Made by a program: the position numbers and the translations under genes. 64,000 nt of DNA, taken from contig CACNWD010000003.1 in assembly GCA_902624085.1 (NCBI GenBank), positions 23,045 through 87,044 on the forward strand, written 5' to 3'. The notes under the pieces were generated by a model that was not told where the DNA came from, made no database searches, and saw only the letters and a list, made by a program, of their open reading frames with translations. This stretch comes from an uncultured Prochlorococcus sp. GTDB taxonomy: Bacteria; Cyanobacteriota; Cyanobacteriia; PCC-6307; Cyanobiaceae. Below are positions 36,854 to 46,125 of the stretch, in pieces (position 1 is the stretch's first letter; the number at the start of each line of letters is the position of its first letter).

Positions 36854-37759
36854 TTACGCTTCAGAAAGGGATAGTTCCTGCAATCTTGAATATAGAGCAA
36901 TTTCCTCATCGTTCATATTAGCAGGGATAACCACAACTATCTCTACATATTGATCACCTATATTATTACCGTGAACCATACCTCTTCCTTTAAGCCTAAG
37001 TAATCTTCCCGTTGATGATTTAGGTGGAACCTGAAGAGTAACATAACCTTCAAGAGTAGGTACATCAACAGCACAACCTAAAAGTGCATCAGGTGGAAAT
37101 AATTCAAGCTTGTAAAGGACTCGTAATCCATCAATTCTCAATCCATCAGAAGTCTGAACTTTTAATTGTAGATAATGATCTTTTCCTCCTCTAGCAATAT
37201 TTTCTAACCTAAGCCTCCACCCGTCCCCCGCGAAAGGTGGTGTATCAACTTCGACGATAGTTTTATCTTCAAGTTCAATTAATATAGTTGATCCCATAAG
37301 AGCCTCATCTGGCGATAATTCTATAATTGTTTCAACGTCTTGAAAGGACTTTACAGGTGGAGGCGAGTTAGTTGATTTAGCAGGATAATCAAAATTATCA
37401 AATTCTTCTTCAGATATATCCCCGTCTTGAAAATCATCTTCTGATTCACTTTCAGTATATTTGTTAAAGCCAAAGAGCATATCTAAATATTCTTCAAATT
37501 CAGGAAATCCTGTTGCTAAATTATTTTTTTTATTGGCAGATTCTTTCCCATCGAGAGAAGCTCTTAGCTTTGGGTCACGTAAAAATTCATAAGCTTCATT
37601 TATTAATTTAAAACGCTCTTCTGCATTAATATCATTTTTATTTAAATCTGGATGCCATTTTCTAGCTTCTCTTCGAAAAGCCTTTTTTAGTTCAAAATCA
37701 TCAAAGTTCTTTGATAATCCTAGAATTGATAAATAATCAGTTTTAGAGGAAGTAGTCAT
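36854..37759 (-). CDS. dnaJ: DnaJ (Hsp40) co-chaperone, no zinc-finger domain
   Basis: The ORF track starts at 37792, but the methionine at 37759 (MTTSSKTDYLSILGLS) places the J-domain at the usual N-terminal position and keeps the overlap with dnaK to 17 bases, so I use it. The J-domain has the HPD motif in KWHPDLNK (about 35-38). A polar, acidic linker follows, then two C-terminal substrate-binding domains (VDTPPFAGDGWRLRLENIARGG and VPPKSSTGRLLRLKGRGM). The Cys-rich zinc finger of class A DnaJ is missing, so this is a class B protein. It stimulates ATP hydrolysis by its cognate DnaK, whose gene overlaps its start. Confidence 0.93.
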   Translation of the reverse strand: MTTSSKTDYLSILGLSKNFDDFELKKAFRREARKWHPDLNKNDINAEERFKLINEAYEFLRDPKLRASLDGKESANKKNNLATGFPEFEEYLDMLFGFNKYTESESEDDFQDGDISEEEFDNFDYPAKSTNSPPPVKSFQDVETIIELSPDEALMGSTILIELEDKTIVEVDTPPFAGDGWRLRLENIARGGKDHYLQLKVQTSDGLRIDGLRVLYKLELFPPDALLGCAVDVPTLEGYVTLQVPPKSSTGRLLRLKGRGMVHGNNIGDQYVEIVVVIPANMNDEEIALYSRLQELSLSEA

Positions 37760-39740
37760 TGTCCCATGGATCATCGTCCCTAGAGTTACCATACCTCGGA
37801 TTTCTATAATTTCTATCTATTTGGTTATCCCAAGGATCATCATCCCAGTAATCATCAGAAAATAATTCATCTTTTATAGACCCAAAAGTATTTTTGATAC
37901 CTTGAAGAGGATTATTTTCAATTTTCTTTTCAGAAGCAAATTTTCTATTTAATCCGAATAAGGCTTCCTGTAAGGCACTACATGAAATTTCCAATTCTTG
38001 AGGATCTTCATCCTCTAAAAATTCTTCGACATCTTGTATAGCGATCTCAACTGCTCTTTGTTGTCTTTCAGCTCCATATGGCCCAAACTCTAAAGAAGCA
38101 TCTCTAAGTCTTCTCTCTGCTTGAGCTATCAGAGTGAGAGCATTATTCTTCCTATCTATAACGGATCTCTTTTTCTTATCTTCACTCGCTTTTGATTTTG
38201 CTTCATCAATAATTTTATTAATTTCATCTTCATTTAAATTAGATCCTCCAGTTATACTTACAGACTGATTCCTTCCTGTTGTTCTATCTGTCGCACTGAC
38301 TTCAAGTAATCCATTAGCATCTATATCAAATGCAACCTGCACTTGTGGTATTCCTCTTGGAGCTGGAGGAATACCTGATAATCGAAATTTACCCAATGAT
38401 TTATTTTCTCCAGCGAGTGGTCTCTCTCCTTGACAAATTTTTATAAAAACAGAAGATTGATTCGCTTCAGAAGTACTAAAAACATCTGATTGTCTTACTG
38501 GTATTGGAGTATTTCTTGGAATTAATACTTTCATTAATCCACCAATAGTTTCAAGACCTAAAGAAAGTGGCGTTACATCATTTAAAAGCAAATCTCGTAG
38601 TTCTCCGCTTAAAATTCCTGATTGAATTGCGGCACCAATTGCTACGACTTCATCTGGATTAACTGTTTGACATGGATCATTAGGGACTAATGTTTTAACT
38701 AATTGTTGAACCATCGGTATTCTTGTTGAGCCGCCTACGAGAACGACTTCATCAACTTCATCTGGATTCCATCCAGAATCATCTAATGCAATTTGTACTG
38801 GTTCTAATAATCTATCAAGTAAATCTTGGGATAAGGATTCAAAAAGTTTTCTATCCAAAGTCTCATCTATATGAAGAGGACCTTGTTCATTTGTAGTAAT
38901 AAAAGGAAGAGATATTTTTGTTTTATTTAGTCCTGATAACTCACATTTTGCCTTTTCAGCTGCTTCTGTTAATCTTTGGAGTGCTTGTCTATCTCTACGT
39001 AAATCAATTTTATACTTAGTTAAGAAGTTTTCTGCTAACCAATCAACTATTTTTGAATCAAAATTATTGCCTCCGAGTTGAGTATCTCCACAGGTTGCTT
39101 TTACATCAAAAACACCATTAGATATTCTTAATAAAGAGACATCAAATGTACCTCCCCCTAAGTCAAAAACTAAAACGTTATTAGCAGAACTTTTTTCAAA
39201 GCCATATGCTAAGGCGGCGGCTGTTGGTTCATTAAGAATTCTTTCAACTTTAATACCTGCTAAAAGGGCGGCATCTTTAGTGGCTTGTCTTTGAGATTCA
39301 TTGAAATAAGCAGGAACAGTGATAACAGCAGAATCAATTGTATCTCCAAGAAATGTTTCTGAATCATCTATTAATTTCCGAATAATTGAACTTACCAACT
39401 CTTCAGGTGCATATTCTCTTTCGGTAAAAGGACTTAATACTCTTACATTACCATTATCGTTTGACTTGATATTATATGGCACTGACATGCTAGTTTCATC
39501 TAATTCATCCCACTCGCGACCTACAAATCTTTTTAAATTAAAAAACGTATTTTTAGGATTTAAGACAAGTTGTCTTCTGGCTTGATCACCAATAACAATT
39601 TCAGACTCTTTAGTGAATCCAACAATTGAAGGTGTTGTTCTAGTACCTTCAGAACTAGCAATTATTACTGGGCGACCGGCTTCAATTACTCCAACCACGG
39701 AGTTAGTAGTGCCTAAATCAATTCCAACAATTTTCCCCAT
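37743..39740 (-). CDS. dnaK: DnaK (Hsp70) chaperone with unusual acidic/aromatic tail
   Basis: An Hsp70 with an N-terminal ATPase (GIDLGTTNSVVGVIE, VFDLGGGTFDVSLLRI, VVLVGGSTRIPMVQQLV) and substrate-binding domain (LSLGLETIGGLMKVLIPRNTPIPV). At 665 residues it is longer than E. coli DnaK. The last 40 or so residues carry a repeated pattern, DDDPWDNQ and again DDDPWDND, ending YFL instead of the EEVD-like or EEVKD tail. Cyanobacteria encode several DnaK paralogs; the adjacent overlapping dnaJ recalls the dnaK3-dnaJ arrangement, but I cannot assign the paralog number. No CIRCE element is visible upstream. Confidence 0.95.
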   Translation of the reverse strand: MGKIVGIDLGTTNSVVGVIEAGRPVIIASSEGTRTTPSIVGFTKESEIVIGDQARRQLVLNPKNTFFNLKRFVGREWDELDETSMSVPYNIKSNDNGNVRVLSPFTEREYAPEELVSSIIRKLIDDSETFLGDTIDSAVITVPAYFNESQRQATKDAALLAGIKVERILNEPTAAALAYGFEKSSANNVLVFDLGGGTFDVSLLRISNGVFDVKATCGDTQLGGNNFDSKIVDWLAENFLTKYKIDLRRDRQALQRLTEAAEKAKCELSGLNKTKISLPFITTNEQGPLHIDETLDRKLFESLSQDLLDRLLEPVQIALDDSGWNPDEVDEVVLVGGSTRIPMVQQLVKTLVPNDPCQTVNPDEVVAIGAAIQSGILSGELRDLLLNDVTPLSLGLETIGGLMKVLIPRNTPIPVRQSDVFSTSEANQSSVFIKICQGERPLAGENKSLGKFRLSGIPPAPRGIPQVQVAFDIDANGLLEVSATDRTTGRNQSVSITGGSNLNEDEINKIIDEAKSKASEDKKKRSVIDRKNNALTLIAQAERRLRDASLEFGPYGAERQQRAVEIAIQDVEEFLEDEDPQELEISCSALQEALFGLNRKFASEKKIENNPLQGIKNTFGSIKDELFSDDYWDDDPWDNQIDRNYRNPRYGNSRDDDPWDNDYFL

Positions 39741-39977
39741 AATTTATTATGGATAACTAAAACTTAACTTAAAATTTAATTAAAACAAATAATTAATAAT
39801 TTTGTTTTCATATTAGTAAAAATATCTCTTTTGTTAAGTTCAATTATTATTAATTTTTATATATTATTGAACATTAAATTTATTTATAAAATTAATTATT
39901 TTAGTGAATTTAATAAATAGAACTTAAATTTTGTTGTAATTAACTTTATTTATGTTCTTCATTGCTTTATATTTATA

Positions 39978-40064
39978 CGGAGAGAGAGGGATTCGAACCC
40001 TCGATAGAGTTGCCTCTATACAGCATTTCCAGTGCTGCGCCTTCAACCACTCGGCCACCTCTCC
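39978..40064 (-). tRNA. tRNA-Ser (anticodon GGA)
   Basis: The 87-base minus-strand gene folds as a class II tRNA. The acceptor stem GGAGAGG pairs with TCTCTCC, with discriminator G. The D-arm is TGGCCGAGTGGTTGAAGGC, and the anticodon stem-loop GCACTGGAAATGC has GGA at 40030-40028. A long variable arm (TAGAGGCAACTCTA) and the GGTTCGAATCC T-loop follow. It reads UCC and UCU codons. CCA is not encoded. It lies between dnaK and the ferredoxin gene. Confidence 0.97.
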
Positions 40065-40112
40065 AATAGATTTATTTTAACCTTTTAGCATCCCTTATTT
40101 GAGGAAAGATAC

Positions 40113-40487
40113 TTGAAAAAGAAGTTTAGAGTCACTATAAGGAATAAAGTAACTGGAAAAGTTTATCAAGAAGATGTTAGTAGTGATGAATATATATTAA
40201 AGGAATTTGAAAAAAAGGGTTTAAGGCTGCCATTCTCATGTAGGAATGGATGTTGCACTGAATGTGCTGTAAAAATTATTTCGGGTAAACTTGAACAAAG
40301 ACATGCAATGGGAGTATCGCAAGCTTTAAAGGATGAAGGATATGCTTTGCTCTGCGTGGGTAAAGCCCTAGAGGATGTTGAAGTTGAAACTACATACTAC
40401 GATGAGGTTTATGAATTGCAATTCGGGCAATTCTTTGGACAAGGCACTACAAGAGTAGCACCACCATGGGAATTTGAAGAAGATTAG
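40113..40487 (+). CDS. 2Fe-2S plant-type ferredoxin
   Basis: A soluble plant-type ferredoxin of 124 residues. Cluster ligands are Cys43, Cys48, Cys51 and Cys81 (FSCRNGCCTECAVK ... ALLCVGKA), giving the C-x4-C-x2-C...C spacing. An extra cysteine, Cys47, adjoins a ligand. The C-terminal 30 residues (YYDEVYELQFGQFFGQGTTR) extend beyond the ~97-residue photosynthetic PetF, so it is probably a minor ferredoxin with a specific partner. Translation starts at TTG. It lies five bases before the IMPase gene on the same strand, suggesting cotranscription. Confidence 0.93.
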   Translation: MKKKFRVTIRNKVTGKVYQEDVSSDEYILKEFEKKGLRLPFSCRNGCCTECAVKIISGKLEQRHAMGVSQALKDEGYALLCVGKALEDVEVETTYYDEVYELQFGQFFGQGTTRVAPPWEFEED

Positions 40488-40491
40488 ATAA

Positions 40492-41340
40492 ATGAATATA
40501 ACTGAAAAATTTAAAAATTTAAAAATCAATATAAATCTAGATAACCTTACAGAAATAGCTAAAAACGCAGCAACAATAGGTTCTGAAATAATTAACTCAA
40601 ACTATAACAAGATTCAAAGAATTTCATCTAAAGGTAGAGAAGGTGATCTAGTTACAAATGTTGATCTTGAGGTTGAGAGAAAAATTAAATATTATCTATT
40701 AGATAAAACTCCAAAAATTACAATACTTGCTGAGGAATCCGGCAAATCCAACAAATCATCTGATTTGATGTGGTGCATAGATCCATTGGATGGAACAACA
40801 AACTATTCCCACGGATATCCATTCTTTGGCACCTCAATTGGGCTTGTATATAAGGGTATACCAATTTTAGGTGCAATATCTATACCTTATTTAAATGAAC
40901 TTTATTGGGGTTGTATAAACAAAGGGGCTTATTGCAATAATGAGATAATCAAAGTTTCAAACCCAATTAATTTAGCTGAAAGTTTATTAGTAACAGGTTT
41001 CGCTTATGACAGGTTTGAAACTGAAAATAATAATTATGCAGAGTTTTGCTGGCTTACTCATAAAACAAGAGGTGTAAGAAGGGGTGGAGCAGCGGCAGTA
41101 GATCTCGCATTTGTTGCTAGTGGCAAGGTTGATGGATTTTGGGAAAGAGGACTACAGATATGGGATATTGCCGCTGGTGCTATTATTGTTCATGAAGCAG
41201 GTGGATTTATTTCTAATTATCCAAATGGAGAACTAGATCTATATTCCGGGAGAATTTTAGCTTGTAGTCCTAAGATTAATATTGAACTTATAGATCAGCT
41301 ATCAAAAGTTACTCCTTTTAAAAATAATTTGTATACCTAA
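40492..41340 (+). CDS. inositol monophosphatase family phosphatase
   Basis: A Mg2+/Li+-sensitive phosphatase of the IMPase/SuhB fold. The metal-site motifs are LAEESG, WCIDPLDGTTNYSHGYPFFG and the C-terminal WDIAAGAIIVHEAGG. Length (282 aa) is normal. In cyanobacteria such enzymes may act on inositol-P, histidinol-P or other sugar phosphates. The adjacent hisZ gene, 12 bases downstream, makes a histidinol-phosphatase role worth considering, but the sequence alone does not settle it. Confidence 0.93.
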   Translation: MNITEKFKNLKININLDNLTEIAKNAATIGSEIINSNYNKIQRISSKGREGDLVTNVDLEVERKIKYYLLDKTPKITILAEESGKSNKSSDLMWCIDPLDGTTNYSHGYPFFGTSIGLVYKGIPILGAISIPYLNELYWGCINKGAYCNNEIIKVSNPINLAESLLVTGFAYDRFETENNNYAEFCWLTHKTRGVRRGGAAAVDLAFVASGKVDGFWERGLQIWDIAAGAIIVHEAGGFISNYPNGELDLYSGRILACSPKINIELIDQLSKVTPFKNNLYT

Positions 41341-41352
41341 ATCAATAATAAA

Positions 41353-42504
41353 ATGAACGATATCAAGGAATTTAATTTACTAGATGTAAGAAAGAATTCA
41401 CAAATAGTTAATACATTAAATAAAGTTTATAAATTATGGGGTTATGAGAAAATCGCTCCTTCAATGATAAATAATATTGATATTTTAAAAACAAGTGGAG
41501 TTATTAATCAGGATGAATTAGTTACTTTGGTTAGTAATAAGTCATTATGTCTTAGACCTGAAATGACAACCTCTATAGTAAAACTAATATCTACAAGATT
41601 AATAAATAAAAAAAGACCTATTAGACTATGGAATAATGGAATAATATTTGAGAAAAAGGATGGTGTTAAAAATTCTCAAAGGTTTAATGAGAGGATACAA
41701 AGTGGAATTGAACTAATTGGATATGATACTGAATTTCCTGAAATAGAAGTTATTAATATACTTTTTGATTCAATTAATAAACTAAAATTAAAAGAAAATT
41801 GCAATCTAATTTTTCTTGTAAGTAGTACTACAATAATGGATTTAATACTTAATAAATATAAAAATAATAATTACGAAGAAATAAAGAAAAGCATGATTAA
41901 TTTAGATCAAGATAACTTAAATAAACTTCATATTACACAGCAAGATAAAGATCTTCTCAATGATCTTCTTTATACAAGAGGTGATCCAAATAATGTAATA
42001 GATAAATTATCAAATTTATTTGGAAATAGTAAAGTATTAGATGATTTGCGATATCTATTTAATACTATTCAACCAATTGCAAATAAATACCAAATTAGGA
42101 TTCAATTAGATCCTACTTTTCAACCACATTTAAATTTATATGAAGGAATAGTTTTTCAAATGATAAGTGTAAGAAATGGTGAAAAATCTATCATTGCAAA
42201 AGGAGGAAGATATGATGAGTTAGTTAGATTCTTCAATTCAAAAGAAAATGTGCCAAATGGTTTAGGATTTAGTATTTCTATAGATAATTTAAGAAAAATT
42301 ATTAAAGAGGAAAATAATACTAATGAAAAAATATTATTACTTTATCAAAAAAAAGAAGATTTACCACTAGCAATCGAGGAACAAAAAAAATTACATGAAA
42401 AAGGTATCATTACAATTTTAGAGATAAACCCTTGTAAAGATATTTCACTATCAAAGAACCTTATGAAGGAAAATAATTGCTCTGAAATTAAATGGATTAA
42501 ATAA
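41353..42504 (+). CDS. hisZ: ATP phosphoribosyltransferase regulatory subunit HisZ
   Basis: HisZ is a HisRS paralog that pairs with short-form HisG in the first step of histidine synthesis. The class II-like fold is visible in KVYKLWGYEKIAPSMI, CLRPEMTTSIVKLI and, late, AKGGRYDELVRFF. It lacks the HisRS anticodon-binding domain, and its 383-residue length fits HisZ. It starts 12 bases after the IMPase gene. hisG itself is not in the window. Confidence 0.9.
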   Translation: MNDIKEFNLLDVRKNSQIVNTLNKVYKLWGYEKIAPSMINNIDILKTSGVINQDELVTLVSNKSLCLRPEMTTSIVKLISTRLINKKRPIRLWNNGIIFEKKDGVKNSQRFNERIQSGIELIGYDTEFPEIEVINILFDSINKLKLKENCNLIFLVSSTTIMDLILNKYKNNNYEEIKKSMINLDQDNLNKLHITQQDKDLLNDLLYTRGDPNNVIDKLSNLFGNSKVLDDLRYLFNTIQPIANKYQIRIQLDPTFQPHLNLYEGIVFQMISVRNGEKSIIAKGGRYDELVRFFNSKENVPNGLGFSISIDNLRKIIKEENNTNEKILLLYQKKEDLPLAIEEQKKLHEKGIITILEINPCKDISLSKNLMKENNCSEIKWIK

Positions 42505-42705
42505 TATTAAAAAACTTTAGATATAAAATATTATTAATACTTATTACATATAAATAATTTCTCAAAAATAATATTTTTTGTTTTTTAAATAATTATTAAT
42601 AAACATATTTATTGTTATTTATGTTGTACGGACAATACTCCTAACAAAACTTGAATAAGAGGTTTTAAAGAAATAAAATGAAATTGCTTTTCTATTCCAA
42701 AATAA

Positions 42706-44607
42706 ATGCAAAAAGGTAAGATTCGAATAAATACTGAAAATATTTTTCCAATTATCAAAAAAGCTGTTTATTCCGATCATGAAATATTCCTAAGAGAACT
42801 TGTTAGTAATTCAATTGATGCCATAAGCAAAAGGAGAATGGCCTCCTTTGCTGGAGACTGTGATAATTGTGAATCACCTCAAGTCAAAATTACATTAGAT
42901 AGAGAAAAAAATACTCTTACTATTTCAGATAATGGAATTGGTATGAATGATGAGGAGATTAAAAAATATATTAATCAAGTTGCTTTCTCAAGTGCAGAAG
43001 AGTTTCTTGAAAAATATAAAAAAGATAATGATGAATTTATAGGCCATTTTGGCTTAGGTTTTTACTCCAGTTTTATGGTTTCTGAAAAAGTTGAAATCAT
43101 TACCAAATCAGCAATAGGAGTTAGTAAAGCATTTAAATGGTCATGCGACGGTTCACCAAGTTTTGTACTAGAAGATAGTGAAAGGGATGAAATAGGTACT
43201 GATGTAATATTACATTTATTAGAAGAAGAGAAAGAATTTATTGAACCAGCTCGAATTAAATCTCTAATAAAAAAATATTGTGACTTTATGCCAATAGATG
43301 TTTTATTAGAGGGTGAATGCATTAACAAAAAAAATCCACTATGGAGAAAGAATCCAAGTGAGATTAAGGATGAAGACTATATTGAACTATATAAATATTT
43401 ATATCCTTACCAAGGAGAACCATTACTTTGGATTCATCTAAATACTGATTTTCCATATAATATCCAAGGTATACTATATTTTCCAAAACTTTCTGGGAGG
43501 GCAGATTGGGAGAAGGGAGAAATAAAGTTGTATTGTAATCAAGTTTTCGTAAGTGATTCGATTAAAGAAATTGTTCCTAGATACCTATTACCTTTAAGAG
43601 GTGTAATTGACTCAACTGATATCCCACTAAACGTTAGTAGAAGCGCACTTCAAACAGATAGAAAAGTAAGATCAATTTCTTCTTTTATTTCTAAAAAGAT
43701 TGCTAATAAATTGAAAGATTTATTGAAAAATAATCCTGAATTTTATGCAGAAATTTGGGATTCAATTTCTGCATTTGTAAAAATTGGTGTAATGGAAGAT
43801 GAAAAGTTTTCTGAACTTGCTCAAAACAGCATAATTTTTGAGACAAAATTAGGTTTAGATTTATTGAAAGAAAAAGAATTAGAAAACAAATTTTTAATAA
43901 AGTTCAATGATAAATTCTTTACAACATTAGAAAATTATTCCAATAGAAATAATACAAATGACGATAATAAAATTATTTATTGCACAGATGAAATTTCTCA
44001 ATCGAATGCTTTAAATTTGTGGCTATCTAACAACAGAGAGGTTATTAAAGCTGACCCCTTAATAGATGCACAATTTATTCCTTGGTTAGAGAGTCAAAAT
44101 GAAAAATATAAATTTCAAAGAGTTGATTCAGAAATAAACGATGATTTAGAGAAAGATTCACCTGAAATTGTTGATAAAGACGGAAAATCAAATACGGAGA
44201 ATATAAAAGAGATTATTACGAAAGCACTGGATAATGAAAAGGTTACAGTCAAGGTTCAATCACTTAAGAATAATGATGCTCCGCCCGCATTAATTTTACT
44301 CCCAGAACAAATGAGAAGAATAAATGATATGGGAGCATATATGGAACAAAAGATTCCTGGTTTGCCTGAATATCATGTCCTTTTAGTCAATAAAGACCAT
44401 CCTTTAATAAATGGCTTAATTAAATTTTCAGATAAAAAAATAATCTTAAATGAAAAAGTTTCTGAGGAAAGTTCTCTAACAGGAAGGATAGCAAATCATA
44501 TTTATTCGATGGCAAAGCTAACTGTAGGAGGGTTAGATCAAAAGCAAATCATAGATTTACAACTAAATAATGCCAAATTATTAACAGAGTTATTAAATTC
44601 AAATTAA
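42706..44607 (+). CDS. htpG: Hsp90 chaperone HtpG
   Basis: An ATP-dependent chaperone. The GHKL ATPase domain shows DHEIFLRELVSNSIDAI, SDNGIGMNDEEI and GHFGLGFYSSFMV. The middle domain includes the catalytic-arginine region NVSRSALQTDRKV, and the C-terminal dimerisation domain ends LLTELLNSN. At 633 residues it is close to E. coli HtpG (624). A 201-base AT-rich region precedes it with no CIRCE. In Synechococcus HtpG interacts with phycobilisome linkers and tetrapyrrole enzymes; that partner set has not been tested here. Confidence 0.97.
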   Translation: MQKGKIRINTENIFPIIKKAVYSDHEIFLRELVSNSIDAISKRRMASFAGDCDNCESPQVKITLDREKNTLTISDNGIGMNDEEIKKYINQVAFSSAEEFLEKYKKDNDEFIGHFGLGFYSSFMVSEKVEIITKSAIGVSKAFKWSCDGSPSFVLEDSERDEIGTDVILHLLEEEKEFIEPARIKSLIKKYCDFMPIDVLLEGECINKKNPLWRKNPSEIKDEDYIELYKYLYPYQGEPLLWIHLNTDFPYNIQGILYFPKLSGRADWEKGEIKLYCNQVFVSDSIKEIVPRYLLPLRGVIDSTDIPLNVSRSALQTDRKVRSISSFISKKIANKLKDLLKNNPEFYAEIWDSISAFVKIGVMEDEKFSELAQNSIIFETKLGLDLLKEKELENKFLIKFNDKFFTTLENYSNRNNTNDDNKIIYCTDEISQSNALNLWLSNNREVIKADPLIDAQFIPWLESQNEKYKFQRVDSEINDDLEKDSPEIVDKDGKSNTENIKEIITKALDNEKVTVKVQSLKNNDAPPALILLPEQMRRINDMGAYMEQKIPGLPEYHVLLVNKDHPLINGLIKFSDKKIILNEKVSEESSLTGRIANHIYSMAKLTVGGLDQKQIIDLQLNNAKLLTELLNSN

Positions 44608-44648
44608 AACTCAATATGATAGGATTTAATTAATTATTTAGTAGAAAT

Positions 44649-44885
44649 ATGTCTAGAGTTTGCGAACTTACTGGTGCAAAAGCCAATAATGGTATGGCTG
44701 TTAGTCATTCTCATATTAGGACAAAGAAATTACAACATGTTAATTTACAAAAAAGAAGATTATGGTGGCAAGAAGGAAATAAATGGGTGACGCTAAGAAT
44801 CAGTACAAAGGCACTAAAATCCATTCAAAAAGTTGGATTAAACAAATTCGCTAAATCACATGGTGTGGATCTAAGCAGATTCTAA
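44649..44885 (+). CDS. rpmB: 50S ribosomal protein L28
   Basis: The 78-residue L28 begins [21 protein letters not shown] and contains the typical [16 protein letters not shown] and a C-terminal GVDLSRF. It is an L28 of the non-zinc-binding type, with a single Cys. It lies 41 bases after htpG and six bases before the peroxiredoxin on the same strand. Confidence 0.98.
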   Translation: MSRVCELTGAKANNGMAVSHSHIRTKKLQHVNLQKRRLWWQEGNKWVTLRISTKALKSIQKVGLNKFAKSHGVDLSRF

Positions 44886-44891
44886 ATAAAC

Positions 44892-45425
44892 ATGAGAAAG
44901 TTTTTTTTAAGTTTAATATTACTTTTCTCAATTTTTATTTATCATCAAAAATCATACGCATTTGATTTTGCTCCAGAGATTGGAGATTTAGCTCCAGATT
45001 TTTCTCTTAATGGTGTTAATACTAAATTAAAAAATAAAACCAAATGGGATTTAATAGATTTTAGAGATAAATGGCTAGTATTATACTTTTATCCTAAAGA
45101 TTTCACAACAGCTTGTACTATTGAAGCAAAAGGCTTTACGGATCTTAAGAATAAATTTTCCAAATACAATGCAGATATTGTGGGTATAAGCGCTGATAAT
45201 GAAGAATCTCATGATAGTTTTTGTAATTCAAAGGCTATAAATTACACTTTATTATCTGATTCTAATGGAATAATAAGTGAAAAATATGGATCTTGGATAC
45301 CACCTTATTCAGATAGGAATACTTTTTTAATTTCACCAGAAGGAAGAATTATCTATAGATGGATAAGTGTTACTCCTATTAATCACGCCAAAGAAGTACT
45401 AAAAGTTTTAGAAAAGAATTTATAA
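44892..45425 (+). CDS. exported PrxQ/BCP-type peroxiredoxin
   Basis: A thiol peroxidase that reduces peroxides. An N-terminal signal peptide (MRKFFLSLILLFSIFIYHQKSYA-FDF) predicts export to the periplasm or thylakoid lumen. The peroxidatic cysteine lies in DFTTACTIEAKGF. The PrxQ resolving cysteine expected five residues on is a lysine here; a second Cys occurs in HDSFCNSKAINY. Length (177 aa) equals PrxQ plus signal. It lies between rpmB and the DUF2499 gene in a tight plus-strand run ending in psaK. Confidence 0.9.
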   Translation: MRKFFLSLILLFSIFIYHQKSYAFDFAPEIGDLAPDFSLNGVNTKLKNKTKWDLIDFRDKWLVLYFYPKDFTTACTIEAKGFTDLKNKFSKYNADIVGISADNEESHDSFCNSKAINYTLLSDSNGIISEKYGSWIPPYSDRNTFLISPEGRIIYRWISVTPINHAKEVLKVLEKNL

Positions 45426-45429
45426 AATT

Positions 45430-45732
45430 TTGCACGAATTATCTTTTACTACTTGGGTTATTCATATATCAAGTGTCATAGAATGGATAGTTGCAATATT
45501 TATTATTAATAAAATTAGTTCCTACAAAAATTACACTTATTTTTTTTGGCTTGGGTTAGCAATGATTCCTAATCTTATAGGAGCAATGTGCGCTATAACT
45601 TGGCATATATATGATAATCCAATGCAATTATATGGTTTAGTTTCATTACAAGGGATTTTCACCACAATAGGAAATTCAACATTAGCGATAGCTTCATTTT
45701 ATTTATATAAGAATTCAAGTTATTATGAGTAA
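45430..45732 (+). CDS. DUF2499 membrane protein
   Basis: A 100-residue membrane protein of the cyanobacterial/plant DUF2499 family, whose eukaryotic members are plastid-targeted. Three hydrophobic segments are visible (SVIEWIVAIFIINKI, FFWLGLAMIPNLIGAMCAITW, FTTIGNSTLAIASFYLY). Translation starts at TTG (MHELSFTTWVIHISS). Its end overlaps the start of DUF3593 by eight bases (ATGAGTAA), so the two are translationally coupled. Its function is unknown; plastid distribution points to photosynthesis. Confidence 0.85.
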   Translation: MHELSFTTWVIHISSVIEWIVAIFIINKISSYKNYTYFFWLGLAMIPNLIGAMCAITWHIYDNPMQLYGLVSLQGIFTTIGNSTLAIASFYLYKNSSYYE

Positions 45733-46060
45733 ATATTTAAAAGAAATATTTGATAATTTATCAGTAATTGATAATAATTATATATTTATAATCTCGATTA
45801 TCCCTTACTCAATTTTTCTATTTTATCTTTATAAAAATCCTAATATAAGTAAAACAATAAAAATAGGCTTTACATTAACATTACTATTTGTCCTTATAAC
45901 AATTATATTTTCAGTGATTTCCCTAACTATATATAATAAAACTCTTGTTGAAATTGATTCATTTCATGGATTTGCAGAATCGTTTTTAACAATAACAGAT
46001 TTTATAATATTGTTAGGATTTATAAATCTCCTTAAAAAAATTGAAGTAAAAAACTCTTAA
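45725..46060 (+). CDS. DUF3593 membrane protein
   Basis: A 111-residue membrane protein of the DUF3593 family found in cyanobacteria and plants. Three hydrophobic segments are seen: YIFIISIIPYSIFLFYLY, IGFTLTLLFVLITIIFSVISLTIY and FLTITDFIILLGFINLL. It begins with an ATG inside the last codons of the DUF2499 gene. Co-occurrence as an overlapping pair 65 bases before psaK suggests a thylakoid membrane role, which is inference. Confidence 0.83.
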   Translation: MSKYLKEIFDNLSVIDNNYIFIISIIPYSIFLFYLYKNPNISKTIKIGFTLTLLFVLITIIFSVISLTIYNKTLVEIDSFHGFAESFLTITDFIILLGFINLLKKIEVKNS

Positions 46061-46125
46061 GAAATATACAAATTCTTCGTAATTAAACACAAAATGATGC
46101 AGAATGGTGTTATTGAAAATTTATC

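Noticed and set aside
39319-39585. Plus-strand ORF of 88 residues
   Set aside because: Antisense to the DnaK ATPase domain.
39741-39977. CIRCE operator upstream of dnaK
   Set aside because: TTAGCACTC-N9-GAGTGCTAA is not present; only AT-only inverted repeats such as AAAACAAA/TTTGTTTT occur.
42505-42705. Regulatory element or small gene before htpG
   Set aside because: No CIRCE, no ORF of more than a few codons and no clear hairpin; only AT-rich DNA is seen.
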